Assembly (NCBI GenBank): GCA_934755305.1
Contig: CAKVLD010000024.1
Coordinates: 1 to 42,233 of the forward strand
DNA: 42,233 nt
Origin: an uncultured Clostridium sp.
GTDB taxonomy: Bacteria > Bacillota > Clostridia > Clostridiales > Clostridiaceae
Reading direction: 5' to 3'
Below, in pieces: positions 17,126-25,630 of this stretch. The notes beneath the pieces are model-generated. The model ran no database searches and was not told the origin of the DNA. It saw only the letters and a program-made list of their open reading frames with translations. How positions within the stretch are numbered: position 1 is the stretch's first letter; every line of letters begins with the position of its first letter. The translations under genes were made by a program, and so were the position numbers.

Positions 17126-19153
17126 TTAAATATCTAGCACATATTTAAAATCTACAATTTCGCTTTCTACATGTTTTTCAAGAAGTCTTTTTATTACAAT
17201 ATCAGCCTCTTCCCTCTTAGTATTAACTAATAAAATTAATAATTCGTCTCTTTCATTTACTCCCAAATAATCACTTGTTCTAATATAATGTTTTATATTT
17301 TTATAATTTTCTTTTGATACTTTTAAAACAACATTATTTTCCTGGTTATTCAAATACCTTGACTTAGTTAATTCCTTAAAATATTCACTTCTTAATATTT
17401 CAGTTCCCCTTACATACTTTTCATCTAATATAGCTTGTTCATACTTATATGCTACAGCTAAAGATTTAGTAAGTATATCTACAACAACTTTAAAAAGATT
17501 ATGTTTATATAAGGTAAATTCCTCAAATAAAAGATTATTTATTCCAACCACTCCAATTATGTTTCCTTCTATAATTATTGGACATAACATATCAGGTATG
17601 TTTTTAATCATTTTTCTGTTTAAAAACACTTCTTTATTTAATAAAGAACTTCTTATATTTAAATATTCTTCTAAATTTATTGATTTTATTATATTTTCAT
17701 CTAAATCACTTGTTTTAGATATTAGTCTTAAATAAACTTTATCCTTTGAAAAAATGTATATGCATACTTCTTTGCTCTTCATAACATTACTTATTACCGA
17801 TACTGCTTCTTCAAATATTAATTCAGGATTTAATGAATTTAACTTTTCTATAATCCAATATAATTTTCCTAAACTATCATTACTGCTTACTATCTGTTCC
17901 TCTAATAATTTCTTCTCTTTTCTAAGATTTTTACATTTTTCATTAGTAAATTGAAATTTTTCCGTAACAGACTGTAGCTCTTTTTTCCAACTTTTTATTT
18001 CACTATTTTTAGAATCTATTATATATCCAAAACAAGTTCCAACTAATAAATATATTATGAACTTAACTAATGTATCTGGATCATATAATAAGGTAATTAT
18101 TGATGTTCCGCCTTGAATTTTTAATAACACTCCTAATGCGCTTGCTAGTATAATAGCTATAATAGACTGACTTGTACCATATACTATAGAAACTATAAGT
18201 ATATATAACAAATTAAAATCTATATCTAATCCTGAAAATCTTTCTCCAAACCCCAAATTTAATATATAAAATAAACTAAGCAAAAATATATTTTCTATAT
18301 ATGGTCTAAAAATTTTAAGCTTACTCACAAAAAATTCATATATTTCTTTTATCTCTTTTTTTTCTTTAGACAAATTATTTACTATTGGATTTTTATTACT
18401 TGATAAATATACTTTTTTTAATCCTTCTTCTATATTAAATTTAATATTCCATCCTAATTCAGATTTAGTTTTCTGATTTTCTATAGTACTTTTTCTACCT
18501 ACACTACTTAAATCTACTTGCTTAATTTTCGATTTATTCAATATATTATCTTCAAATATTTTTTTTATTTCTTCCGTAGAATACATATAATCTGATACTA
18601 TATTTAAATCCAATTTTCTATTTTGTTGACTTGTTTTGTAAATAGCATCAACTACATCTCCAACATAAATATAATTTTTATATTTATTTTGAGAATTATT
18701 TATAAAATCATAGTTATTATTTATTATTTTAGTAATGGTACTTTCATCATCTTCTCCATATATCTCTGATACCTTTAGACATGATATATTTAAATAGAGT
18801 TCTTTTCTATAATAATCAATGCAAGTTCTAGTCAATAATTCTTTCTTATTACTTTTTTCCGAATAAATACTTGATACAAAAATAAAATTTTTCACTTTAT
18901 TACAATTTTCTAACATTTTAATTAATAAACTATTATCTATACCCTCCTTAACAGAAATAATAACTTCAAAATTATTCTCCAATAATATATCTTTAAATTT
19001 AATGTCTTCTATATCAAGATTATGATATACATAATTTTTATAAATTTCTTTTTCTATATTATCTACTATATGAACATCATACCCCTCCTTATAAAACCTA
19101 TCAGCTAACTTTTTTGCTAATATTCCACAATTTCCTATTATTAGTACTTTCAA
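17126..19153 (-). CDS. pelD: PelD with an N-terminal SDR (epimerase-like) domain; c-di-GMP receptor
   Basis: The 675-residue fusion has four parts. Residues 1-250 are an extended-SDR/GalE-like fold: GNCGILA nucleotide loop, FVSS strand, SEIYGEDDES and the C-terminal SELGWNIKF motif. The YxxxK pair is not present (DYYRK at 113-117) and the third loop glycine is Ala, so catalysis is doubtful. Residues 285-380 hold about four membrane segments. A coiled coil (385-425) and GAF domain (430-565) follow. Residues 575-675 are a degenerate GGDEF domain: R625-T-S-D628 is the c-di-GMP I-site and five residues later ERDEL replaces GGDEF. The last three parts match PelD, which activates Pel synthesis on binding c-di-GMP. 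The start is TTG with GGGAG 8 bases upstream. First gene of the operon. Confidence 0.9.
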   Translation of the reverse strand: MKVLIIGNCGILAKKLADRFYKEGYDVHIVDNIEKEIYKNYVYHNLDIEDIKFKDILLENNFEVIISVKEGIDNSLLIKMLENCNKVKNFIFVSSIYSEKSNKKELLTRTCIDYYRKELYLNISCLKVSEIYGEDDESTITKIINNNYDFINNSQNKYKNYIYVGDVVDAIYKTSQQNRKLDLNIVSDYMYSTEEIKKIFEDNILNKSKIKQVDLSSVGRKSTIENQKTKSELGWNIKFNIEEGLKKVYLSSNKNPIVNNLSKEKKEIKEIYEFFVSKLKIFRPYIENIFLLSLFYILNLGFGERFSGLDIDFNLLYILIVSIVYGTSQSIIAIILASALGVLLKIQGGTSIITLLYDPDTLVKFIIYLLVGTCFGYIIDSKNSEIKSWKKELQSVTEKFQFTNEKCKNLRKEKKLLEEQIVSSNDSLGKLYWIIEKLNSLNPELIFEEAVSVISNVMKSKEVCIYIFSKDKVYLRLISKTSDLDENIIKSINLEEYLNIRSSLLNKEVFLNRKMIKNIPDMLCPIIIEGNIIGVVGINNLLFEEFTLYKHNLFKVVVDILTKSLAVAYKYEQAILDEKYVRGTEILRSEYFKELTKSRYLNNQENNVVLKVSKENYKNIKHYIRTSDYLGVNERDELLILLVNTKREEADIVIKRLLEKHVESEIVDFKYVLDI

Positions 19154-19179
19154 TTTTAATGCTCCCTTTACTATTCATT

Positions 19180-19203
19180 CTATTGCATAATATTATACAA
19201 TAG
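19180..19203. promoter_or_regulatory. 24-bp imperfect palindrome over the pel -10 region
   Basis: Arms CTATTG and CAATAG flank a palindromic ATAATATTAT core. Eleven of twelve base pairs match. On the minus strand the palindrome contains TATAAT (19192-19197), the best -10 box of the pel operon, about 40 bases before the pelD TTG. No good -35 is present, consistent with a regulated promoter. The site could bind a dimeric regulator, which is inference. Confidence 0.45.
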
Positions 19204-19326
19204 TATCTTGTGTTATTTTGTAGAAATTTGTTATTAAAATAACTTTTTTAGAGTATTAATTGTTTTTTTGTTAATAACTTTACTTTTTTCTATGTATTTC
19301 TTTAAAATAACGCCTGTTTTCCATAA

Positions 19327-19369
19327 AAAAAGAACAAAGACATTTTACATAAAAGTCTTTGTTCTTTTT
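19327..19369. terminator. Strong terminator upstream of the pel operon
   Basis: A perfect 15-bp stem (19327-19341 with 19355-19369, loop 13) with T-runs on both sides. On the minus strand it ends the U32-family gene and insulates the pel operon from upstream transcription. Confidence 0.82.
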
Positions 19370-19444
19370 ATAGAATGGATATAATACACTATTACAATTG
19401 AAACCAATTGTATATTCTTCTTATTTTTATTTGTTTTTTTAAAT

Positions 19445-20680
19445 TTAAATTAATTTTTTTCTTATAAAACTATTTTTTTTAACTTTATATGGAATCTTAA
19501 CTTTACACATCATTCCAGGATGCGGACATCCATCTATAGCTTCTCCTTCTTCATTATACAAATCTTCTACTACAAAAGATTCTCCTAATGAGCTAGGTGA
19601 TAATATCTCTACATTATCTCCTTTTACAAATTTATTTCTTTGTTTACAAGTAGCTATCTTTGTATTTTCATCATAATCATATACAATAGCAACCACATCA
19701 TATTCTCTTACATGGTCATTTGTATTATATATTTGAGATTCACTATTTGGTTCGTTAAAGAAAAATCCTGTATGATATTGTCTATGACTAACTTTAAACA
19801 TTTCATCCAACAACACTTGTGGTAATTTATAATTTTCCGGATCTTCATAATATAAATCTATAGCTTTTCTATAGGCATTTACAACTATTGCTACATAATA
19901 TTCACTTTTGTTTCTTCCTTCAATTTTTAAAGAAGATATTCCTGCCTCCATAAGTTCTGGTATATGTTCTATCATACATAAGTCTTTAGAGTTCATTATA
20001 TATGTTCCATGAGAATCCTCTTCTATAGGGAAATATTGACCTTCTCTTTTTTCTTCTACTAATGAATATTTCCATCTACAAGATTGTGCACATGTCCCTC
20101 TATTTGAGTCTCTTCCTGCCATATAACTTGAAAGTAAACATCTACCTGAATAAGAAATACACATTGCTCCATGTACAAAAACTTCAAGTTCCAAATCTTC
20201 AGAGATATTTTTACGTATAGTTTTTATTTCATCTAAAGAACATTCACGCCCCAAAACCACACGTTCCGCTCCAAGCGACTCCCAAAGATTACAAGCTTCA
20301 TAATTAACAGTGTTCGCTTGAGTACTAATATGTATAGGAAGATTTGTATGTTTTTTTACCATTGAAAATACACCTAAATCTGATACTAAAACTGCATCTA
20401 TTCCTATTTCCTCTAGCTTCTTTAAATATTCTGGAAGTTCATCAAGTTCATTGCTTCTTGGCATTACATTTACTGTACAGTACATTTTTTTTCCTAGTTT
20501 ATGTGCAAGCTCAACACCTTCTTTCATATCTTCAAAAGATAAATTCTTTGCTGCTGCTCTTAAAGAAAATACTTCTCCACCGAAATAAACTGCATCCGCT
20601 CCATATTCAAAAGCAATTTTTAGCTTTTCTAAACTTCCTGCTGGTGCTAGAAGCTCTGGCTTCTTATATCTAGTCTTCAT
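19445..20680 (-). CDS. Peptidase U32 family protein, TrhP-like tRNA hydroxylation factor
   Basis: The 411-residue protein starts KKPELLAPAGSLEKLKIA and has the family signature EVFVHGAMCISYSGRCLLS, with further cysteines in GTCAQSCRWKY. This matches the U32 members TrhP (YegQ/YrrO), which form 5-hydroxyuridine at position 34 of tRNAs using prephenate. Length fits YrrO-type proteins (about 420). The old 'collagenase/peptidase' name is probably misleading. ATG 20680 has GAGGA 9 bases upstream, and an ATG three codons earlier is too close to it. U32 paralogues exist, so assignment to TrhP is likely but not certain. Confidence 0.8.
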   Translation of the reverse strand: MKTRYKKPELLAPAGSLEKLKIAFEYGADAVYFGGEVFSLRAAAKNLSFEDMKEGVELAHKLGKKMYCTVNVMPRSNELDELPEYLKKLEEIGIDAVLVSDLGVFSMVKKHTNLPIHISTQANTVNYEACNLWESLGAERVVLGRECSLDEIKTIRKNISEDLELEVFVHGAMCISYSGRCLLSSYMAGRDSNRGTCAQSCRWKYSLVEEKREGQYFPIEEDSHGTYIMNSKDLCMIEHIPELMEAGISSLKIEGRNKSEYYVAIVVNAYRKAIDLYYEDPENYKLPQVLLDEMFKVSHRQYHTGFFFNEPNSESQIYNTNDHVREYDVVAIVYDYDENTKIATCKQRNKFVKGDNVEILSPSSLGESFVVEDLYNEEGEAIDGCPHPGMMCKVKIPYKVKKNSFIRKKLI

Positions 20681-20754
20681 TATTAACATTCCTCACGTTT
20701 CTATATCTTATTATCTATTTATGAGAGTATCAAAAATTAATATTAAATTCAACT

Positions 20755-21279
20755 TTACAATACTTCATTTTTTATATATTTTATGGTAGCTTCTTCTCCT
20801 TCATTTGCAAGCTTTTTTAATAATAGCTCAAGAAAGTTTCTAGTATTATTATGTAATACATAATAATCTTTTTCTTTTTCATAATATTCTAATGGACTTT
20901 TATCTGTATAGTTATCCTTTTGGTAATTCTTACAAGCACACATTCTATCTATAAACATTTCAACTACATAATTAACAGGCATCTCCATTCCTATTAAACC
21001 ATCTTGTCCCTTTATTCCATAATCAATCCAGTATTCAAAATGATGTTTATTTCTACCTTTATGATGAAGCCAAGCACTTGAATAACCTTCTTTTCTTTTT
21101 TGAATTCCATTAGGACTTCTATCACCTTGATAATATTTTATTCCAGCCGAAAATTCCACCCAAGAATATTTTGAAAGGTCATGAAGTAATCCTTGTTTAT
21201 ACAAACCTACCTTAAAACAATACTTCATAACTAAAATCTTATGATTAGTTATTGTTTTAAAATGATTAAATCCGTTCAT
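20755..21279 (-). CDS. DUF5662-type metal-binding-looking protein
   Basis: The 174-residue protein is a compact helical protein rich in conserved histidines: KTITNHKILV, LLHDLSKYSWVEF (HD pair at about 33-34) and WLHHKGRNKHHFEYW. The spacing is reminiscent of HD-type phosphohydrolases, but I cannot show the full set. Such proteins are widespread in Firmicutes and uncharacterised. No membrane segment is seen. A GGGAG site lies about 12 bases before the ATG, a little far. It follows the MATE gene by 80 bases on the same strand. Confidence 0.7.
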   Translation of the reverse strand: MNGFNHFKTITNHKILVMKYCFKVGLYKQGLLHDLSKYSWVEFSAGIKYYQGDRSPNGIQKRKEGYSSAWLHHKGRNKHHFEYWIDYGIKGQDGLIGMEMPVNYVVEMFIDRMCACKNYQKDNYTDKSPLEYYEKEKDYYVLHNNTRNFLELLLKKLANEGEEATIKYIKNEVL

Positions 21280-21359
21280 TATATTACCCAGCTCCCTATT
21301 TTGTTGTTACATATAATATTATAAAATATATACATTCTTTTAACTAGTAAAAATACTAA

Positions 21360-22709
21360 TTACTCTATCCTCAATTTCTTTTTATAAAATATATAAAAGC
21401 ATGTGCTTGTGATTATTGTTGCTAAAATGTCTGCTACTGGTTCTGCTAATAATACATTTTCAACACTTCCTCCAAGTAAAGCTGGTATTATAAAAGTTAA
21501 TGGTACTAAAAATACTACCTTTCTTAATAAAGCTAATAATAATGATATCTTAGCTTGCCCTAATGCTAAAAAAGTCTGCTGACAAGCTATTTGAGCACCA
21601 AATATAGTCATACCTGCAAAATATATTTTACTAGCCCAAGAAGTCATTTCTATTAATTCACTATTATCATTAAATATTCTCACAAATACTTCTGGAAAAC
21701 ATATAATTAATACACTCATAATCATAGTAAAACTTACACATAATAATAATAAAAGTTTATACGTTTTTCTAACTCTATAAATTTTATTAGCACCATAATT
21801 ATAACTTATAATAGGTTGTGCTCCTTGAGTTAAGCCCATTAATGGCAAAGTTACTATTTGCATTATACTTGTCATTATAGTTATAACACTAACTGCTAAA
21901 TCTCCTCCAAACTTAGCTAGCTGATTATTTAAAGATACAAGAACTAAACTCTCTGTTGCTTGCATAATAAAAGGAGCTAAACCAAGTGCTATTACTGGTA
22001 ATATAACTTTTAATTCTATTTTTAGATACTCCTTTCTAATCTTTAAAATCCCCTTATCTCCAAATAAGAACTTTAAAACCCATATAGCAGAAACAATTTG
22101 TCCAATAATAGTTGCAAATGCTGCACCTTTTACGCCCATATCAAAAACAAAAATAAATACTGGATCAAGAATTATATTTATAATAGCTCCTATAGACATG
22201 GTTATCATACCCATTTTAGTAAAACCTTGTGTATTAATAAAATAATTCATTCCTAATGCAATTTGAACAAATACAGTTCCTATTAAATAAATACCCAAAT
22301 AATCAACTGCATACTGTATAGTATTTTCGCTACCTCCAAAAGCAAGCAATATAGGCCTTTTAAAAATCGAAAAAATAACTGTTAATATAAAAGAAATTAT
22401 AAGTAGGAAAATAAAACTATTACTCATAATTCTCTCAGCTTCTTTATTATTTCTTTCTCCCATTTTTATAGCTACTAGAGGTGCTCCACCTCCTCCTACT
22501 AATATACTAAAAGCAGATATAATCATAATTATAGGTAAAGCCACTCCAATTCCAGCCATAGCCATTTCTCCATTATCCATTCTACCTATAAAAATCCTAT
22601 CGATAATGTTGTAAAATAAATTAACCATTTGCGCTATAATAGCAGGAAAAGCTAATTTTAAAAGTAGTTTTCCTAAAGAATCTTTTTCCATGTCAATTTT
22701 GTCACTCAT
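21360..22709 (-). CDS. MATE-family multidrug/sodium efflux transporter
   Basis: The 449-residue protein has about 12 membrane segments in two similar halves. It begins LGKLLLKLAFPAIIAQMVNLFYNIIDR, followed by GVALPIIMIISAF and GGGGAPLVAIKMGE; the second half carries GLTQGAQPIISYNYGA. These are the standard MATE motifs. It should export a cationic compound in exchange for Na+ or H+. AGGAGGG precedes the ATG. A 14-bp palindrome lies 27-40 bases upstream of the start and may be an operator. Confidence 0.9.
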   Translation of the reverse strand: MSDKIDMEKDSLGKLLLKLAFPAIIAQMVNLFYNIIDRIFIGRMDNGEMAMAGIGVALPIIMIISAFSILVGGGGAPLVAIKMGERNNKEAERIMSNSFIFLLIISFILTVIFSIFKRPILLAFGGSENTIQYAVDYLGIYLIGTVFVQIALGMNYFINTQGFTKMGMITMSIGAIINIILDPVFIFVFDMGVKGAAFATIIGQIVSAIWVLKFLFGDKGILKIRKEYLKIELKVILPVIALGLAPFIMQATESLVLVSLNNQLAKFGGDLAVSVITIMTSIMQIVTLPLMGLTQGAQPIISYNYGANKIYRVRKTYKLLLLLCVSFTMIMSVLIICFPEVFVRIFNDNSELIEMTSWASKIYFAGMTIFGAQIACQQTFLALGQAKISLLLALLRKVVFLVPLTFIIPALLGGSVENVLLAEPVADILATIITSTCFYIFYKKKLRIE

Positions 22710-22735
22710 ATTTTCCCTCCTAAGTTTTATATTTA

Positions 22736-22749
22736 ATTATGATCATAAT
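22736..22749. promoter_or_regulatory. 14-bp perfect palindrome upstream of the MATE gene
   Basis: ATTATGATCATAAT is a perfect palindrome in the leader region of the MATE gene. Its size suits a small dimeric regulator of the MarR or TetR kind, but no regulator gene is adjacent, so the role is conjectural. Confidence 0.3.
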
Positions 22750-22911
22750 ACAAAATCCATAACTCAACTATAATCACTATATAGCAAAAAATATTTTTTA
22801 GTTATGGTACAGTGTTCCAAAACTTACTTTTGGTTTCTGCAGCTTCACTATAATTATTTTTTAACGCTTAAGGATTTTAGATACCAAAAAATCTCTATTT
22901 ATCACATAGTA

Positions 22912-23718
22912 CTACTTACTCATTTTTCTTGATTTTTCTATACATGCATTTTGTGCTTGTATTACTGCATTTCTCATGCCTAACCTCTCCAATTCGGCAA
23001 CACCTTCAATAGTTGTTCCTCCTGGTGAAGTTACCATATCCTTCAACTCACCAGGATGTTTTCCAGTCTCTAAAATCATTTTGGCAGAACCTAATACTGT
23101 TTGAGCCGCAAACTTATATGCTTGCTCTCTATTCATACCATTTAATACTGCTGAATCTGCCATAGCTTCTATAAACATATAAACAAAAGCTGGTGATGAA
23201 CCACTAACTCCTGTTACTGTATCCATCAAATACTCCCCAACTATTTCTGACTTACCCAAACTATCAAAGATAAGTTTTATTTCTTCTATTTCTTCTTTAG
23301 AAACAGAAGAACTTGGACAAATAGCTGCCATTCCCTCTCCTACTAAAGCTGGTGTATTTGGCATTACTCTTACTATTTTAATTTCTCTTTCAAACATATT
23401 TTGAACTTCATTAATAGATTTACCTGCAGCTATTATTACTATAACTACATCTTTCTTTACTACTTTTTTAATTTCTTCTATTACTGCACTATATACATTA
23501 GGTTTCACGGATAAAAAAAGTATATCTGAACTTTTAGCTACTTCAATATTGTCTGTAGTAGTTTTCACCCCATATTTATCCTCTATATATTTTAGTCCTT
23601 CCTTATTTAAATCTGCGACAATAACCTTATCCTTTTGAGCTATACTAGAACCTATAATACCTCCAATTATAGCCCCTCCCATATTTCCGCCACCTATGAA
23701 TCCTATTATTTTATTCAT
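22912..23718 (-). CDS. proC: Pyrroline-5-carboxylate reductase
   Basis: The 268-residue protein is full length for ProC, which reduces pyrroline-5-carboxylate to proline with NAD(P)H in the last step of proline synthesis. The N-terminal nucleotide site reads IGFIGGGNMGGAIIGG, MPNTPALVGEGM follows, and the C-terminal signature VSGSSPAFVYMFIEAMADSAVLNGM and TSPGGTTIEGV are present. AGGAGG precedes the ATG and a clear promoter lies upstream. It is monocistronic or leads into the MATE gene 200 bases downstream. Confidence 0.95.
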   Translation of the reverse strand: MNKIIGFIGGGNMGGAIIGGIIGSSIAQKDKVIVADLNKEGLKYIEDKYGVKTTTDNIEVAKSSDILFLSVKPNVYSAVIEEIKKVVKKDVVIVIIAAGKSINEVQNMFEREIKIVRVMPNTPALVGEGMAAICPSSSVSKEEIEEIKLIFDSLGKSEIVGEYLMDTVTGVSGSSPAFVYMFIEAMADSAVLNGMNREQAYKFAAQTVLGSAKMILETGKHPGELKDMVTSPGGTTIEGVAELERLGMRNAVIQAQNACIEKSRKMSK

Positions 23719-23775
23719 ACTTTAGCCTCCTATTTTCTATATTACTTATATTTTTTTCTAATTGCTTATTAACTT

Positions 23776-23803
23776 ATTATACGACTAAACACAAAAAATT
23801 CAA
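23776..23803 (-). promoter_or_regulatory. Sigma-A type promoter of proC
   Basis: On the minus strand TTGAAT (23798-23803) and TATAAT (23776-23781) are separated by 16 bases, about 55 bases before the proC start. Confidence 0.65.
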
Positions 23804-23941
23804 ATTTATATATTAAACCTCTCTCATTATATAATTTTCATCTTAAATTAAATATTTTATTAATTATAAAGTGCAAACAAAAATGTTTCGACAATATAAA
23901 ATATAATCATTCAAATTTCGAAAGGAGTTTTTAATAAAGCT

Positions 23942-24787
23942 ATGATTTTTCTTCACCTTACACTACTATTACTTTTTACATTAACTATTCATTTATATAT
24001 ATATCCTTTGTCTAAGAGAATAGTATTAAAACTCAAAGTTAAATATCGCATCAAAAACAATAGATATATACTTAACTTTCAACCTATAATTAATCCATTA
24101 ACTAATAAAATAATATCTTTTGAAACTCTATCTAGACTAAAAAATAGAAAAGGAGAAATAATATCTCCTATAGTATTTTTAGATGAAATTGATCGTAGCG
24201 GTATGATGACTGATTTTAGTTTATGGGTTTTAAATAAAGCTATTTCTGACTATAAAATTATAAAAAACTATCCTAATATGAAGAACAACAAATTTTATCT
24301 TTCTATAAATATATCTCCAAAAGATCTTGAGAATAGTAAATTTATAAATAGCCTTTTAGATTTATCAGGTAAAATGAAAAAAAATACTATATGTCTAGAA
24401 ATTACAGAAAACAAAAATATAACAAATTTTAATAAAATTCAAGAATCTATTAATATTTTAAAATCTGCTGGATACCTTATTGCTTTAGATGATTTTGGTG
24501 CACACTATTCCAATCTTGATCTATTAGAATCTTTAGATTATGATATTTTAAAATTGGATAAACAGTTTCTTGATAATATTCCAAACTCAAAATTTAATCA
24601 AGAAATTCTTAAATTTGTATCTAAGATGTGTACAATTCAAGAAAAGCAATTAGTTATTGAAGGATTAGAAACAAAAGAACAAAAAAATTATATTATGAAT
24701 ATATTAAATGATAATTTTTACTTTCAAGGCTTTTTTTACTCAAAACCTGTCTTACTTAATGATATAAAAAACTTATACTTTACATAA
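23942..24787 (+). CDS. Membrane-tethered EAL-domain c-di-GMP phosphodiesterase
   Basis: The 281-residue protein has one N-terminal membrane segment (about 2-21) and a complete EAL domain (about 42-281) that would hydrolyse c-di-GMP in the cytoplasm. The residues I could check are present: E61 in ETLSR (EAL variant), N123 in SINISP, E153 in EITE, D183-D184 in DDFG, K204 in LKLDK, E240 in IEGLE and Q262 in FQGFF. No GGDEF or sensory domain is attached. The AAAGGAG ribosome site lies 14 bases before the ATG, unusually far, so translation may be weak. It lies about 4.8 kb upstream of the pel operon, whose PelD should bind c-di-GMP. Confidence 0.9.
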   Translation: MIFLHLTLLLLFTLTIHLYIYPLSKRIVLKLKVKYRIKNNRYILNFQPIINPLTNKIISFETLSRLKNRKGEIISPIVFLDEIDRSGMMTDFSLWVLNKAISDYKIIKNYPNMKNNKFYLSINISPKDLENSKFINSLLDLSGKMKKNTICLEITENKNITNFNKIQESINILKSAGYLIALDDFGAHYSNLDLLESLDYDILKLDKQFLDNIPNSKFNQEILKFVSKMCTIQEKQLVIEGLETKEQKNYIMNILNDNFYFQGFFYSKPVLLNDIKNLYFT

Positions 24788-24836
24788 AAAAATTGTAAAA
24801 GAAATTATTTTGTATAACTTCTTTTACAATTTTTTT
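24786..24836. terminator. Bidirectional terminator
   Basis: A perfect 18-bp stem (24786-24803 with 24819-24836, loop 15) with A/T runs at the outside ends overlaps the stop codons of the EAL gene (+) and the membrane protein gene (-). Confidence 0.8.
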
Positions 24837-25407
24837 ATCTTCTATAATTCATATATTCTCTCATATCATCTAGTGCATCTTCAATAGATTTAGAATTAAT
24901 CTTTGTTTGTTCAGATAATACTTTTATATCATATTGTAAATCATCTATTTTTTTCTTCATCTCATAAGCGCTATCACTTTTCCACATACTACCTGTAATT
25001 TTTTCTTCAAAGTTTTCTAATAACATAATTACACTAGTATATTTAATCTTAAGATCATTCATACTGGATACAAGATAGCCTGCTACCCCTGCAGATACTC
25101 CAATTATAACAAAGGCTAATATTTTAATTAAGATTTTAGATGAATTTCCGAATAAAAATAAATCTATAAACATAACTGCAAAACATATAATAATTCCTAC
25201 AATACTAGAAGTATTACTGCTTTCCTTTAACATTATATACTTTATCTTTTCTTCCTTTATGAAAGATAATTGCTCTTCTTTACTGCTCATTCTTAAAATT
25301 TTCCTTTTAAGAATCTTCTTCGCTTGTCTTATATTTTTTTCATATGCATATTCTTTTTCCTCTATATTATCATCAAACTCTTCTTTCTTCACTTCTTCGT
25401 TTTCCAT
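24835..25407 (-). CDS. Hypothetical two-TM protein with helical flanks
   Basis: I do not recognise a family. The 190-residue protein has an acidic N-terminus, a basic helical stretch (about 25-60), two membrane segments (about 68-87 and 91-113) and a C-terminal charged, coiled-coil-like region ending in DDMREYMNYRR. Both soluble ends probably lie on the cytoplasmic side. GGGAG lies 7 bases before the ATG. It is convergent with the EAL gene, and no functional link is evident. Confidence 0.7.
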   Translation of the reverse strand: MENEEVKKEEFDDNIEEKEYAYEKNIRQAKKILKRKILRMSSKEEQLSFIKEEKIKYIMLKESSNTSSIVGIIICFAVMFIDLFLFGNSSKILIKILAFVIIGVSAGVAGYLVSSMNDLKIKYTSVIMLLENFEEKITGSMWKSDSAYEMKKKIDDLQYDIKVLSEQTKINSKSIEDALDDMREYMNYRR

Positions 25408-25538
25408 ACCTTGTCTCCCTCTCCCACGCCTTTTATGCTATAAAATAACTTATAAAATATTTTATTACTTATTTTCTATATTAAGTATATTATATATTTT
25501 ATATAGAATTTCTTCAACTCAAAATATATTTACTTAAA

Positions 25539-25575
25539 AATAAAGAAAAAATAGTTAATTAATTTTTTCTTTATT
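25539..25575 (-). terminator. Terminator of the GH28 pseudogene
   Basis: A perfect 14-bp stem (25539-25552 with 25562-25575, loop 9) followed on the minus strand by a short T-rich stretch lies 55 bases past the stop of the GH28-like gene. Confidence 0.65.
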
Positions 25576-25630
25576 CACCAAAATTAATTAACCATTTTCT
25601 CTTTTCTTAATAGTATCTTACATATGTCTA

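Noticed and set aside
19154..19326. A c-di-GMP riboswitch in the pelD leader
   Set aside because: I looked for the conserved GEMM-type core and helices on the minus strand and found only AT-rich sequence, a palindrome and a promoter.
20344..20673. 109-codon open frame on the plus strand
   Set aside because: It lies wholly within the U32 gene on the other strand and is Leu-rich antisense composition.
19445..20680. Secreted collagenase
   Set aside because: Despite the U32 peptidase name there is no signal peptide, and the sequence matches the tRNA hydroxylation group.
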